Assembly (NCBI RefSeq): GCF_018403325.1
Contig: NZ_BOSL01000014.1
Location: 102,707-166,706, forward strand
Length of the DNA: 64,000 nt
Direction of reading: 5' to 3'
From: Paenibacillus vini
GTDB lineage: Bacteria; Bacillota; Bacilli; Paenibacillales; Paenibacillaceae
Shown: piece after piece, positions 8,616 through 16,919 of the stretch
Numbering within the stretch: the stretch's first letter is position 1
Layout of the letters: each line of letters begins with the position of its first letter
The notes under the pieces: model-generated
What the model saw: only the letters and a program-made list of their open reading frames with translations
What the model was told of the DNA's origin: nothing
The model's database searches: none
Position numbers and translations under genes: made by a program

Positions 8616-9539
8616 ATGAACCATTCTGCGATAAGCAGAACCATTCGAAATTTCAGACAGGATGATATGCAACTGCTGGGCGATTTATATACAGCCGTAA
8701 GTTCCAGAGCCAATGCCGTGTTTTGGTGGGTAGGGAATGAAGAGAATTGGAATAACGTGTACTGTGCATTTGAAAACGGCAGAATGGTAGCCAAAGGCCA
8801 GGTAGGCGTCATTAACTCGGTCCCGCCCGGACGTTCCCCGGACAGCAGGCACTCGATTTATCTCAATCTGAAGACACTCCCGGAACGGGAGACGGACGCG
8901 GAATTGCTGGAACAAATCTACGCTTGTCTCGTTGACCGGGCCTATGAATTGAAAAGTACTTTGTCGCCGGAATACGGTACGAATTTATGTCTCGGAAATG
9001 ATGCATCGGAAAAAGAGAACAGCTCGTTTTTCATAGAAAAGGGCTTTATCCATCTGAACAGTTTGTTTCGCATGAATCGCAATCTGTCGGAACCGATTTC
9101 CGATTTCGAACTGGATAAGGAGTTTGATTTTTCTTGTTGGGACATGGCTGCTCCCAGTGAAGAGGATGAATATCTGAAAATCGAGAGTGAAGTATGGCCG
9201 GATACCCCGCTCGGCAAAGATAGGCTTGCTCAATATAAGGGGAATACGCTTTGGACTTCCATGGTGGTCCGGAAAGAAGGGGCGGTAGCCGGAGGGTTGA
9301 TGGCCTGGAAAGAAGAAGATACCGGTGTTATTGAGGACGTATTCGTTCGTGAACCTTGGCGAAAGCGGGGGCTAGCGAAATATTTGCTTACTGAGGCTCT
9401 GAGGTATTTGAAATCCAACAATCTTAAAAACACATACTTGATGGTTTTAACATCTAACCAGTCGGCGTTGTCCCTCTATGAATCTGTCGGTTTTTACCCG
9501 GTAAGCGAGGAAATCAGGTATTTCATAGAAATGAATTAA
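8616..9539 (+). CDS. GNAT family N-acetyltransferase, two-lobed
   Basis: 307 residues. The C-terminal lobe (about 225-307) is a complete GNAT fold: VIEDVFVREPWRKRGLAKYLL contains the acetyl-CoA loop R-K-R-G-L-A, and NQSALSLYESVGF is motif B. The N-terminal half (IRNFRQDDMQLL...) looks like a second, degenerate GNAT-like lobe, as in MshD-type tandem proteins. The start is taken at the ATG after AGGAGGTAATGTA, 13 codons inside the longest frame. Substrate unknown. It stands alone between the LOG gene and rplY. Confidence 0.88.
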   Translation: MNHSAISRTIRNFRQDDMQLLGDLYTAVSSRANAVFWWVGNEENWNNVYCAFENGRMVAKGQVGVINSVPPGRSPDSRHSIYLNLKTLPERETDAELLEQIYACLVDRAYELKSTLSPEYGTNLCLGNDASEKENSSFFIEKGFIHLNSLFRMNRNLSEPISDFELDKEFDFSCWDMAAPSEEDEYLKIESEVWPDTPLGKDRLAQYKGNTLWTSMVVRKEGAVAGGLMAWKEEDTGVIEDVFVREPWRKRGLAKYLLTEALRYLKSNNLKNTYLMVLTSNQSALSLYESVGFYPVSEEIRYFIEMN

Positions 9540-9558
9540 ATATTGAAATATGTAATAA

Positions 9559-9583
9559 GGGGCTACCTATGCAGGTAAGCCCC
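9559..9583. terminator. Convergent intergenic hairpin between the GNAT gene and rplY
   Basis: ggggctacc / ggtaagcccc with a short loop lies midway between two convergent stops. T runs on both sides are weak, so termination on either strand is inferred from position. Confidence 0.5.
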
Positions 9584-9599
9584 TGAAATGCGTAATTGG

Positions 9600-10181
9600 T
9601 TATATAGCTTCGGCAGTTTCCGGCTGAAGCTTAGGGGTGACAACCGAGACGAGAAGTTCATTTTCGGAAGATATAAGGAGGACACCTTCAGGTAGTTCCA
9701 GATCACGCACGTACAAAGAGTCTCCGATTTCGAGATGACTTATGTCGGCCAGAATCGACGCTGGAATTAGTTCAGGTAAGGATTCGATCTCAATGAACGT
9801 GCTTTGTGTTTGAACGATGCCGCCCAGCTTGGAGCCCTTAGCGATCCCTGCATATTCGATATTGATCTTGGTACGGACCCGTTGATCTTTATCCACGCGA
9901 AGAAAGTCCGCATGAATATATTCCTGGGTTACCGGATCCCGCTGTACGCCTTCCAGCAGAACGAGAACTTGGTCTTGTGCGCCAAGGTCCAATTCTACCA
10001 TACCGCCGCTGCCGTTTCTTACCCACTTCCCAAATTGTTTAGCGGAAAGGTGGATCATGTCATTGTCTTCTCCGAGCCCGAAAATGACAGCGGGAAGTCT
10101 TCCCGATTCCCTTAGACGCTTCAAGCCCGTCTTATTCGTTGGCGTGCGCCGTTCTACCTGAAAACTTGTTCTCATCATCAT
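9600..10181 (-). CDS. rplY: 50S ribosomal protein L25/general stress protein Ctc
   Basis: 193 residues. N-terminal L25 domain binding 5S rRNA (FQVERRTPTNKTGLKRLRESGRLPAVIFG) followed by the TL5/CTC C-terminal beta domain (about 95-180, with the SLYVRDLELPEGV segment). The start lies among three consecutive ATG codons at 10181, 10178 and 10175; AGGAG lies 6 to 12 bases upstream, so any could be used and the first is given. In Bacillus, Ctc is induced by general stress; no sigma-B type promoter is obvious here. The leader carries a strong hairpin. Confidence 0.93.
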   Translation of the reverse strand: MMMRTSFQVERRTPTNKTGLKRLRESGRLPAVIFGLGEDNDMIHLSAKQFGKWVRNGSGGMVELDLGAQDQVLVLLEGVQRDPVTQEYIHADFLRVDKDQRVRTKINIEYAGIAKGSKLGGIVQTQSTFIEIESLPELIPASILADISHLEIGDSLYVRDLELPEGVLLISSENELLVSVVTPKLQPETAEAI

Positions 10182-10330
10182 AAACACTCCTCTTAGAAAT
10201 GGTATTTCATGCATTCAAAATCTATCGTCTTTGCGACTACGGATTCCGCCCCCCGTAGCAGGGGAAGCACGAGCACCATTACATCACCGCCTTTAGACAT
10301 TTAATGTAAAAATCCCGCAAAATACGCGAG

Positions 10331-10363
10331 AAGGCACCTCGTTCCGAAGGAACGAAATGCCTT
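10331..10363 (-). promoter_or_regulatory. Strong hairpin in the leader region of rplY
   Basis: aaggca-(cc)-tcgttcc-gaa-ggaacga-(aa)-tgcctt forms two stacked stems of 6 and 7 bp separated by a small symmetric bulge. It lies about 150 bases ahead of rplY in a 550-base gene-poor stretch. Read on the minus strand it is followed after about 8 bases by a TATTTT and later ATTTTTA tract, so it could attenuate rplY, or mark the end of an unannotated transcript. Confidence 0.4.
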
Positions 10364-10597
10364 GTTTATAGCTACCATATCATAGAAAGCAGGTTCTGTC
10401 GAACATGCTGTGCTATAGTAAAGAGCACTTTGCGATGAGAAAATACATCCTTCCTCGGACTGATCGCTTCCCGACTTAAGACCGGCTGCAATTACCGTCC
10501 TAGGTCCATTTTGTCATTTCTGAATTCGCCTACAATAAAACATGAGGGCGGGGAAGGTATTTCCTGGAAAAAAGGCGATATACGAGGAGATGGATAA

Positions 10598-10657
10598 GTG
10601 AACAAGTTAATCGAATTCAGAAATGTAATGAAAGAGTCTTTAAAAAGTGTAGAATAA
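10598..10657 (+). CDS. Possible 19-residue peptide gene (GTG start)
   Basis: GTG start, peptide MNKLIEFRNVMKESLKSVE, preceded by GAGGAG at a 9-base spacing and followed 30 bases later by a perfect hairpin with T5 (10687-10719). The peptide is charged with an alternating hydrophobic pattern that could form an amphipathic helix. TTGTCA and TACAAT lie upstream but only 14 bases apart, so the promoter is unconvincing. Nothing is recognised; it may be chance, but the site-frame-terminator arrangement is good for so short a frame. Confidence 0.3.
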   Translation: MNKLIEFRNVMKESLKSVE

Positions 10658-10686
10658 GACGTATTACTTACTACTAGCTGAAGCTG

Positions 10687-10719
10687 AAAAGCCCAGACAC
10701 TAACTTTATCTGGGCTTTT
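10687..10719. terminator. Bidirectional terminator after the YdeI gene
   Basis: aaaagcccaga / tctgggctttt perfect 11-bp stem with an 11-base loop. On the minus strand it closes the YdeI-VOC operon 11 bases past the stop; on the plus strand it has a T5 run that could end the small transcript around 10598. Confidence 0.88.
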
Positions 10720-10729
10720 TCGAAGTAGA

Positions 10730-11299
10730 TCAGTAATCAAGCAGACGACCATAATCATTCCATTGACCGTACATTTTATTATCTCGGGTGTTATTTATGA
10801 ATTTCTCCAGCCTTCTCCGATATAATTCCGGCTGATTTTTATTGCTTTGGATCGTATCGATCCGAACCCTTTTATAAAGATCCGGGAAGGCCATGAAATT
10901 TTCGTATACTTGCGTTTCCTCCATAAGCCTTTGCTCGATAATGCTGTCTATTCTAAAAGAATCGTAAGCCATGTCAGGAAGAACCATTCTTCCTTCGTCT
11001 CTCATGAACCCCAGTTTTTCGAGGCGGCGGACCCTTTCCTTATTCAATTCCGTCCATGATGTTTTTTTGCTTCTAGGTGACAGTTTCTGGGCCAGATCGG
11101 TTTGTGATATTTTCTTTTTCACGGAATCGATCCAGCCAAAGCACAACGCTTCCTCAACGGCGTCCAAATATAACAACTTATCAGGGGCGGGGGACATGCT
11201 AACCAAAACCCAGCAAGACTTGGCGGCCTTACTATGTTCCAGAAGCCAGTTCCTCAAATCTTCTCTCGATTTCGTTGGAATTAAGTTTTCGATTTCCAT
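10730..11299 (-). CDS. YdeI/OmdA family protein (bacteriocin-protection type)
   Basis: 189 residues. LRNWLLEHSKAAKSCWVLV, YLDAVEEALCFGWIDSVKKKI and SPRSKKTSWTELNKERVRRLEKLG form the YdeI/OmdA (PF13376) signature. C-terminal aromatic and charged segment FPDLYKRVRIDTIQSNK is usual. The family has been linked to envelope or peptide stress, but its biochemical role is unknown. It starts on the base after the VOC stop codon, so the two are co-translated, and both are divergent from the WYL regulator. Confidence 0.88.
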   Translation of the reverse strand: MEIENLIPTKSREDLRNWLLEHSKAAKSCWVLVSMSPAPDKLLYLDAVEEALCFGWIDSVKKKISQTDLAQKLSPRSKKTSWTELNKERVRRLEKLGFMRDEGRMVLPDMAYDSFRIDSIIEQRLMEETQVYENFMAFPDLYKRVRIDTIQSNKNQPELYRRRLEKFINNTRDNKMYGQWNDYGRLLDY

Positions 11300-11761
11300 C
11301 TATTTGTTGGAGATCACACTATCCAGAAATTGATCCGCATCGCTATTGAATTTCCAGGAAACCCCGAATTTATCGACCAGCATCCCAAAGCAGGAAGACC
11401 AAGGCGTATGGGATAACGGCATGATGACATGGCCGCCAACCGACAGCTTACTGAAGTATTCGTCCAGCTTTTGTGGATTGTCATTGATCAGACTGATCAG
11501 CGTTTGATTTCCTTTTACCAAATCACCGGTCACCGTCTTCATGGAAGGCAGCATGTCCGACATCATTATTTTTCCGCCTGCGAAGGTTAGGGAAGACTCC
11601 ATGATCATATCCAGCTCATTTTCCGGCAATGGATAGTTGGGATCTTGCGGGAAATCCTTGAATTTCACCTTTTTAACTTCTGTTGCACTTAAAGCCTCGG
11701 AATAAAATTCAATCGCCTGTTCTGCATCTCCGTCAAAATTTAAATATGTAACAGCTGACAT
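11300..11761 (-). CDS. PhnB-type VOC/glyoxalase superfamily protein
   Basis: 153 residues. Starts SAVTYLNFDGDAEQAIEFYSEAL, the first beta-alpha-beta unit of PhnB-like VOC proteins, and ends with GVSWKFN near residue 138. Such proteins (often mis-named 3-demethylubiquinone methyltransferase) bind small ligands or give antibiotic or glyoxal resistance; specific function unknown. AAGGAGG precedes the ATG. First gene of a two-gene operon with YdeI, likely regulated by the divergent WYL protein through the dyad at 11808-11827. Confidence 0.9.
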   Translation of the reverse strand: MSAVTYLNFDGDAEQAIEFYSEALSATEVKKVKFKDFPQDPNYPLPENELDMIMESSLTFAGGKIMMSDMLPSMKTVTGDLVKGNQTLISLINDNPQKLDEYFSKLSVGGHVIMPLSHTPWSSCFGMLVDKFGVSWKFNSDADQFLDSVISNK

Positions 11762-11807
11762 AGGGTAAAACCTCCTTCATGTGATGACTGTAGTATAATT
11801 CATGATA

Positions 11808-11827
11808 GGTGACATACGATGGTCACC
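11808..11827. promoter_or_regulatory. Inverted repeat between the divergent VOC and WYL genes
   Basis: GGTGAC-8 bases-GTCACC is a perfect 6-bp dyad centred between the two divergent starts. On the plus strand it lies just after a TATAAT (11794-11799), which would be the WYL gene -10; on the minus strand it lies upstream of a TATACT. A repressor bound here would block both promoters, which suggests autoregulation by the WYL protein. Confidence 0.55.
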
Positions 11828-11864
11828 ATTCGTGAAATTCTTCAAAAAAGAGGGGAAGTTTTAT

Positions 11865-12776
11865 TTGGAAAAGATCGAGCGATTGATAGCTATAATCATG
11901 ATTTTGCTGAAAAAGGATATCGTTTCAACCAAAGAATTCACCCAGTTGTTCAACGTTTCCAAAAGAACGATTCTTCGGGATATGGAAACCTTGAGTTTAT
12001 CAAACATCCCCATCTATGCTGTCCATGGAGTTAATGGCGGCTACGGTCTTATGGATGAATACAAGGTGGACAAAAGACTTTTAAGCAGCTCCGACTTAGA
12101 GAATATATTGACTGCGCTCGGCGGATTGGAACAAATCCTAATTAGCGAGGAAGTTGAAGTAACCATCAAAAAAATAGAATCCATGGTAAGCCCGTTGTCT
12201 CTGAAAAGTTCAATTGAACTGTCATTTTACGATTGGGAGGGGAGGTCTGAGATTCTTCAAACCTTGAGGATCTGCCAGGAATCCATACTAAAGAGCAAGT
12301 TGATTTCATTTGATTATATAGATAAAAGTGGTATGAAAAGTAATCGGATTGTCGAGCCCTATCAGCTTCATTTTAGTGAGTCGAGTTGGTATTTGAAGGG
12401 ATTCTGTTTGGATCGTCAGGGATATAGAACCTTTAAATTATCCCGGATCGACCATCTTCATGTGGATGTAACAACGTTTAACCCTCGTGACTATTTATTG
12501 GAACAAGAACATACCGCGGGGTATCAACCGCAATTAGTCGAGGTCAAGGCGTTGATTTCGCCCAGCGTAAAAGATCAATTCATTGAAAGATACGGTCGAA
12601 AGAGTATTGAAAATTACAATTCTGAACTTCTTTTAGCAACCATCTATGTTCCGCAGGACAGCGCCGGGTTTCAGTTTTTGGCGAGCTTCGGTACCCATTT
12701 AGAAATCGTAGAGCCTAAAACGTATATAGAAGATTTTCGAAAATTTTTAAATCAAATGGTGGAGAAGTATGGCTGA
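11865..12776 (+). CDS. WYL-domain transcriptional regulator (YafY/YobV-like)
   Basis: 303 residues from the TTG at 11865. N-terminal winged HTH (about 10-60: LKKDIVSTKEFTQLFNVSKRTILRDMETL), a linker helix region, then a WYL domain (about 125-205, LISFDYIDKSGMKSNRIVEPYQL and SWYLKGFCL) and a C-terminal WCX extension. WYL domains bind ligands or nucleic acid and usually control a neighbour gene. The TTG is preferred over the upstream ATG because AGGGGAAG lies 7 bases ahead and because the upstream 21 codons read through the dyad. Divergent from the VOC-YdeI operon, which is its probable target. Confidence 0.88.
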   Translation: MEKIERLIAIIMILLKKDIVSTKEFTQLFNVSKRTILRDMETLSLSNIPIYAVHGVNGGYGLMDEYKVDKRLLSSSDLENILTALGGLEQILISEEVEVTIKKIESMVSPLSLKSSIELSFYDWEGRSEILQTLRICQESILKSKLISFDYIDKSGMKSNRIVEPYQLHFSESSWYLKGFCLDRQGYRTFKLSRIDHLHVDVTTFNPRDYLLEQEHTAGYQPQLVEVKALISPSVKDQFIERYGRKSIENYNSELLLATIYVPQDSAGFQFLASFGTHLEIVEPKTYIEDFRKFLNQMVEKYG

Positions 12777-12798
12777 ATTGGAATGAGCTCAGGGAATC

Positions 12799-12832
12799 AA
12801 AAAAAGACACGGAAGATCAATTCCGTGTCTCT
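12799..12832. terminator. Bidirectional hairpin between the WYL gene and the GGDEF-EAL gene
   Basis: gacacgga / tccgtgtc with eight bases between; the minus-strand side is followed by seven T residues, making it a strong terminator for the GGDEF-EAL gene ending at 12846. Confidence 0.85.
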
Positions 12833-12845
12833 CAGGAACAGGTGC

Positions 12846-15800
12846 TTAACCAGGTTTCGTCAGCCCCATCAAAATGGACTCTATTTCTGACGCAGGCATC
12901 GGTTTATAGAAATAGTATCCCTGAATCTCATCACACTTGTATTTGTTAAAAAAATCGAATTGCGACTCCGTTTCGACCCCTTCGGCTATCACATTAAGGT
13001 TCAGGTTTTTAGCCAGCTGAATAATCGTCTTTGTTATAGCCTCATCTTTGTTCCCTTTTGCGATGCCGCGTACAAACTGCATGTCAATTTTGATCCGATC
13101 TACGGGCAATGTCTTTAATCGACTTAAAGAAGAATACCCGGATCCGAAATCATCCACAGAAATCGTTACTCCCAGCCCCTTCAATTTATGAAGCACATGG
13201 ATAAGATGATTATCTCCTTCCGCTGCAGCACTTTCAGTGATTTCCAATTCCAGATATTTCGAATCAAGGCCTGTTTCACTAAGTGTTCTGTCAACAATAC
13301 CAAGCAGATTCCGATCCTGAAACTGAACAGTAGAGAGGTTCACAGCCATGCGTACAGGCGGCAGCCCCATAGCCTGCCACTCCTTGTTCTGCCGGCATGC
13401 CGTCTCGAGAACCCACTGCCCAATCGGGATAATCAGTCCGGTATGTTCTGCCAAGGGTATAAATGTAGCCGGTGAAATCATTCCTAATTCCGGGTTGTTC
13501 CAACGGACCAAAGCTTCAAGACCTACGATTTCTCGGGTTTCAACACTCACCTGGGGCTGGTAGTAGAGGACAAACTCATTTCTTTCCAGCGCCCTGTACA
13601 GACTGTTTGTCAGTTGTGTTTGCTGCAGTACTTCCTCTTTCATAGCCGATGAGCATAAGGTCGTTTGATTCTTTCCTTTTTCTTTCGAAGCGTACATGGC
13701 GAGATCGGCATTCTTAATCAACTCTTCCGTACTTTCGCCATCTGCAGGATATACTGCGATACCCGCACTGGACGTAATGAAGAATTCCTGTCCTCTAATC
13801 ATTACAGGCTGAGAAATCGACTTCATGATCGTATCTGCGATCTCCATAATGTTTTCCACTCGATCCATTTTGGCAAGCTGGATTAGAAATTCATCCCCGC
13901 CAAAACGCGATACTATATCATGCGGCCTCAAACACCTGGATAGCCTGCCTGCCACCTGTTTTAGCATCTCATCTCCGCCAAGATGGCCTAGGGTGTCATT
14001 AATGACTTTGAACGAATCCAGATCAATGAAAAGAACACCAATGAGGTCTCCGGTTTCCTTAGCTGCTTGGATCGTCTGTTCGAGCTGTTTTTTGAACAAG
14101 GTATGGTTAGGAAAACCTGTCAAAGCGTCGTAATACGCCATATAGCTTATTTCTTTTTCGGCTTCCAATTTGACCAGTGCATCTGACAATAAATTGGCCA
14201 GAATCCTTAGCAGCTCCTGATGATTTTTCCCCCAGGTTTTTGCCGCCTTAACGGATACAAAGAACAAGATACCCAGAATTTTACCTTTATTTCTTACGGT
14301 AATGGACATTAGCGATTTCATATTACGGGCGTAAAATAATTCTTTTTCACCACGGGCCTCTGGGGGAAGCTGTTCCACGTCCGAAATATTTAACAGGTTC
14401 GTCTTCAAGATCTCATTCTTCCACCACGGAAATGCTTCGCCGGTCAACTCGGGTATACTGTCGATCACGGATTCGACGCCTTCATTGCACCATTCATATT
14501 TAATTTGCTCTTTACCTAATCGGATGAAGACCGTCCGATCTACTTGGAAGTGTCTCCCGCTCAATTCCAACAGTTCATTGATTTTCTCATCCAGATCTGA
14601 TTCTGTGACTTTAACAAAATCCCCCGAAATTTGAGAAACCATCTTCTGAAACTTGATCTGAGCTTCATTTTCTTCAAGACGCTGGATATATACCCGGTTG
14701 ACGAAATAAGCCAGCCAAAGGGTGATACCCAGGATGCCGATTCTCGCAATATAATCCGATCCATCCACCTGAACGATGGCTTTCGGCACACTCACCCAAA
14801 TAAAAATTTGCGTAGCCAGAATGGAAAGACCTATCCAAAGAATCATAAACCGCTTGTTGAACACAACGGACAGCATGATAACAATAAAAGGAGTAGCCCA
14901 TACAGTAATACTTGCCGTATCAATAAAATGAAGCGCGATCAGAAGGAGGGACACTAACATGATAAGAACGAAGCTGTATTCTTTAATGCCCGCCTTAATA
15001 GGCAGAAATTTAATGATCGTCAATAAAGCGCCTATGACAAAAAGAAAAAAACTGAATGATAAAATTATGTTGAGATGAGGAAATTGCTGATTGAAAAAAT
15101 ATTGTGAAGCGAAATTCAACATTCCGCCAATGATGCACACGAAGGACATTATTTTTATGAATCTGTCCATGTTTACTTCACTCAATATTTTACCCGGCTC
15201 AACTCTATCGCTCTTTCCCAGACCCAATAATCCATACCGCCTGATGGCGTAGAAAATAGCTGTGGTGGGCAAAAGTACGATAACCGGCGCCATTTGAGGA
15301 AGCGGATATGAAGTATATGTATTAAGAATCACATCTGTCATCGTCCCCAATACCATAGCTACGATATAAGAGATCATAAACAGGTATGCCTGCTTTTTCT
15401 TTAACGGGTCAGTTGTCCTTATCCCCCAATTTCCGAGCATTATCAATCCAGAAATGGTAAATGAAATATAGTATAGGTTGAAATACAAGTCGCCCCAGCT
15501 GCTCGCCGAAACATTAACCCAGCCCGCCGCAGTCTCAACCAGCTTGTAATGTTCCCTTGCCGTATCGCTAAAACCAAAGGCAAACACATTCACCAGCGCC
15601 GGCAGATACAGCACCGCATAAATCCACTTTTTCTTCAGAATTCCGGTTCTCTCCGTCAGGATGAGGTAAAAATTCAGCAGTATGCTGTACACCGTTCCCC
15701 AACCGACAGAAGCCAGTCTGCGCCAAAACATAGCCATCTCGTAATCCTGCGCTGAATTGGCAATAGAGAAACTGAACGCCCATACGGAAAGGGACACACA

Positions 15801-15923
15801 TGCCGCAAAGTATAACCGGTTCAACATGCTTTTCGTGTTGAGAGAGATCGTGTAGATCCCCAACAAAAAATAGATGGCAGAAGCAATAAAAAACACTAGG
15901 GAATAAACATAAGGTAAAGACAT
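12846..15923 (-). CDS. Membrane-anchored GAF-GGDEF-EAL c-di-GMP signalling protein
   Basis: 1025 residues. The N-terminal third has about 12 hydrophobic segments: a 7TM histidine-kinase-N-like block to about residue 230 and a second membrane block around 255-405. A GAF-like domain spans about 430-590. The GGDEF domain (about 600-765) has an intact RFGGDEF at 673-679 and an inhibitory I-site RPHD at 666-669, exactly five residues ahead. The EAL domain (about 780-1020) keeps GLEALVRW (E803), DDFGSGYSSL and AEGVETE, so both synthesis and hydrolysis of c-di-GMP look possible. GAGGGG precedes the ATG. Single gene; the second c-di-GMP protein of this window lies at 61398. Confidence 0.92.
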   Translation of the reverse strand: MSLPYVYSLVFFIASAIYFLLGIYTISLNTKSMLNRLYFAACVSLSVWAFSFSIANSAQDYEMAMFWRRLASVGWGTVYSILLNFYLILTERTGILKKKWIYAVLYLPALVNVFAFGFSDTAREHYKLVETAAGWVNVSASSWGDLYFNLYYISFTISGLIMLGNWGIRTTDPLKKKQAYLFMISYIVAMVLGTMTDVILNTYTSYPLPQMAPVIVLLPTTAIFYAIRRYGLLGLGKSDRVEPGKILSEVNMDRFIKIMSFVCIIGGMLNFASQYFFNQQFPHLNIILSFSFFLFVIGALLTIIKFLPIKAGIKEYSFVLIMLVSLLLIALHFIDTASITVWATPFIVIMLSVVFNKRFMILWIGLSILATQIFIWVSVPKAIVQVDGSDYIARIGILGITLWLAYFVNRVYIQRLEENEAQIKFQKMVSQISGDFVKVTESDLDEKINELLELSGRHFQVDRTVFIRLGKEQIKYEWCNEGVESVIDSIPELTGEAFPWWKNEILKTNLLNISDVEQLPPEARGEKELFYARNMKSLMSITVRNKGKILGILFFVSVKAAKTWGKNHQELLRILANLLSDALVKLEAEKEISYMAYYDALTGFPNHTLFKKQLEQTIQAAKETGDLIGVLFIDLDSFKVINDTLGHLGGDEMLKQVAGRLSRCLRPHDIVSRFGGDEFLIQLAKMDRVENIMEIADTIMKSISQPVMIRGQEFFITSSAGIAVYPADGESTEELIKNADLAMYASKEKGKNQTTLCSSAMKEEVLQQTQLTNSLYRALERNEFVLYYQPQVSVETREIVGLEALVRWNNPELGMISPATFIPLAEHTGLIIPIGQWVLETACRQNKEWQAMGLPPVRMAVNLSTVQFQDRNLLGIVDRTLSETGLDSKYLELEITESAAAEGDNHLIHVLHKLKGLGVTISVDDFGSGYSSLSRLKTLPVDRIKIDMQFVRGIAKGNKDEAITKTIIQLAKNLNLNVIAEGVETESQFDFFNKYKCDEIQGYYFYKPMPASEIESILMGLTKPG

Positions 15924-16153
15924 ATTCGGCCCCTCACTTTTCCGTATACTGTGACTGTCTTAGGGAAACCTAAATAAATTAGACCATATCTACTATTTCG
16001 GTAAAAATATGAATCTCTATTAGCATCAATTTCCTCATGCAAACAGAAAGAGTAAGTCATTGGACCTATTCCTATCCCGGATTTCTTATTAGTGCTAATA
16101 AGATTTTTCTCATCATATTTTAGAAAATAGCACTTCAACCAGGGGGTATTTAG

Positions 16154-16847
16154 TTGAATAGAGTTAAAGTCAGTTTACGGCCTATGGTTAGTAGGATAAA
16201 CTTACCCACTGTATTGAAAACAACTTTCCTTCCGGGGGATTCCATCGAGAGCCTAATAATTGCAACACAAGTCGGGGAGATCTTTTATATTAGAAACGGA
16301 GTTATCGGTACTTTTTTGGATATCCGGCACCGAATCTTAAAACTGGGAGGTTCCAGCGGCGGATACGACGAACGAGGGCTGATCGGTCTGGCTTTTCATC
16401 CCGGTTTTAACTACAACGGATTGTTTTATCTCCATTACTCGCTGGCTGGAACCCAAGGTCCGGTTGCTTTTTCCGAATCCTTTAAGCCTAACCCGTGTGA
16501 TCCCCAAACTTTAAACCTAAAGTGGGTCGATAGAGAAGTAAAATATGATCATATCGATACCGTTGAAGAATGGATTCTACAATCGAATGGGAAGCGTCGT
16601 GTTTACCGATCTGGCTCAAGCTTTTACAGAGCCTGTTAGGGGAGTATTAGCTTATACCAGGGTAACCGCCGACTGCAGACAAAACGATTACAATGTAATA
16701 GAAAAGGATTATAATTTTGGATCCAATGCTGCGTATTACGTTAGTTTAGGGGCAAATCTGAATCAAACCCGGCTATATCTGGCGGTTTATGGCTCTACAA
16801 AAGTAGCAGAATCGAATCAAGGTACTGTATTTGAAATTGTTCCATGA
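16154..16847 (+). pseudogene. Decayed glucose/sorbosone (PQQ-type) dehydrogenase with internal deletion and frameshift
   Basis: Residues from the TTG at 16154 read LPTVLKTTF...ERGLIGLAFHPGF..NGLFYLHYS, the N-terminal part of a GSDH/YliI-type beta-propeller sugar dehydrogenase. After about 145 codons the frame derails into VYRSGSSFYRAC and stops at 16639. A second frame (joined near 16590) continues GSVVFTDLAQAFTEPVRG and ends VYGSTKVAESNQGTVFEIVP, which looks like the C-terminus of the same family. Intact members are about 400 residues or more, so the propeller centre is missing. The junction lies at the overlapping codons AATGGGAAGC. I infer one internal deletion that also shifted frame. A strong terminator follows. 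Confidence 0.65.
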
Positions 16848-16866
16848 TCCAACCATAATGATAAAC

Positions 16867-16896
16867 AAAAAAGAAGCGGGGAGTACCCGCTTCTTT
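16867..16896. terminator. Bidirectional terminator between the pseudogene and rlmD
   Basis: aaagaagcggg / cccgcttcttt, perfect 11-bp stem with a 5-base loop, A run on one side and T run on the other, between two convergent genes. Confidence 0.92.
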
Positions 16897-16919
16897 GCTG
16901 TATAAACCCATCTCAACAA

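Noticed and set aside
10492-10758. 88-codon minus-strand frame overlapping the terminator of YdeI
   Set aside because: Runs through a terminator hairpin and has no homologue-like features.
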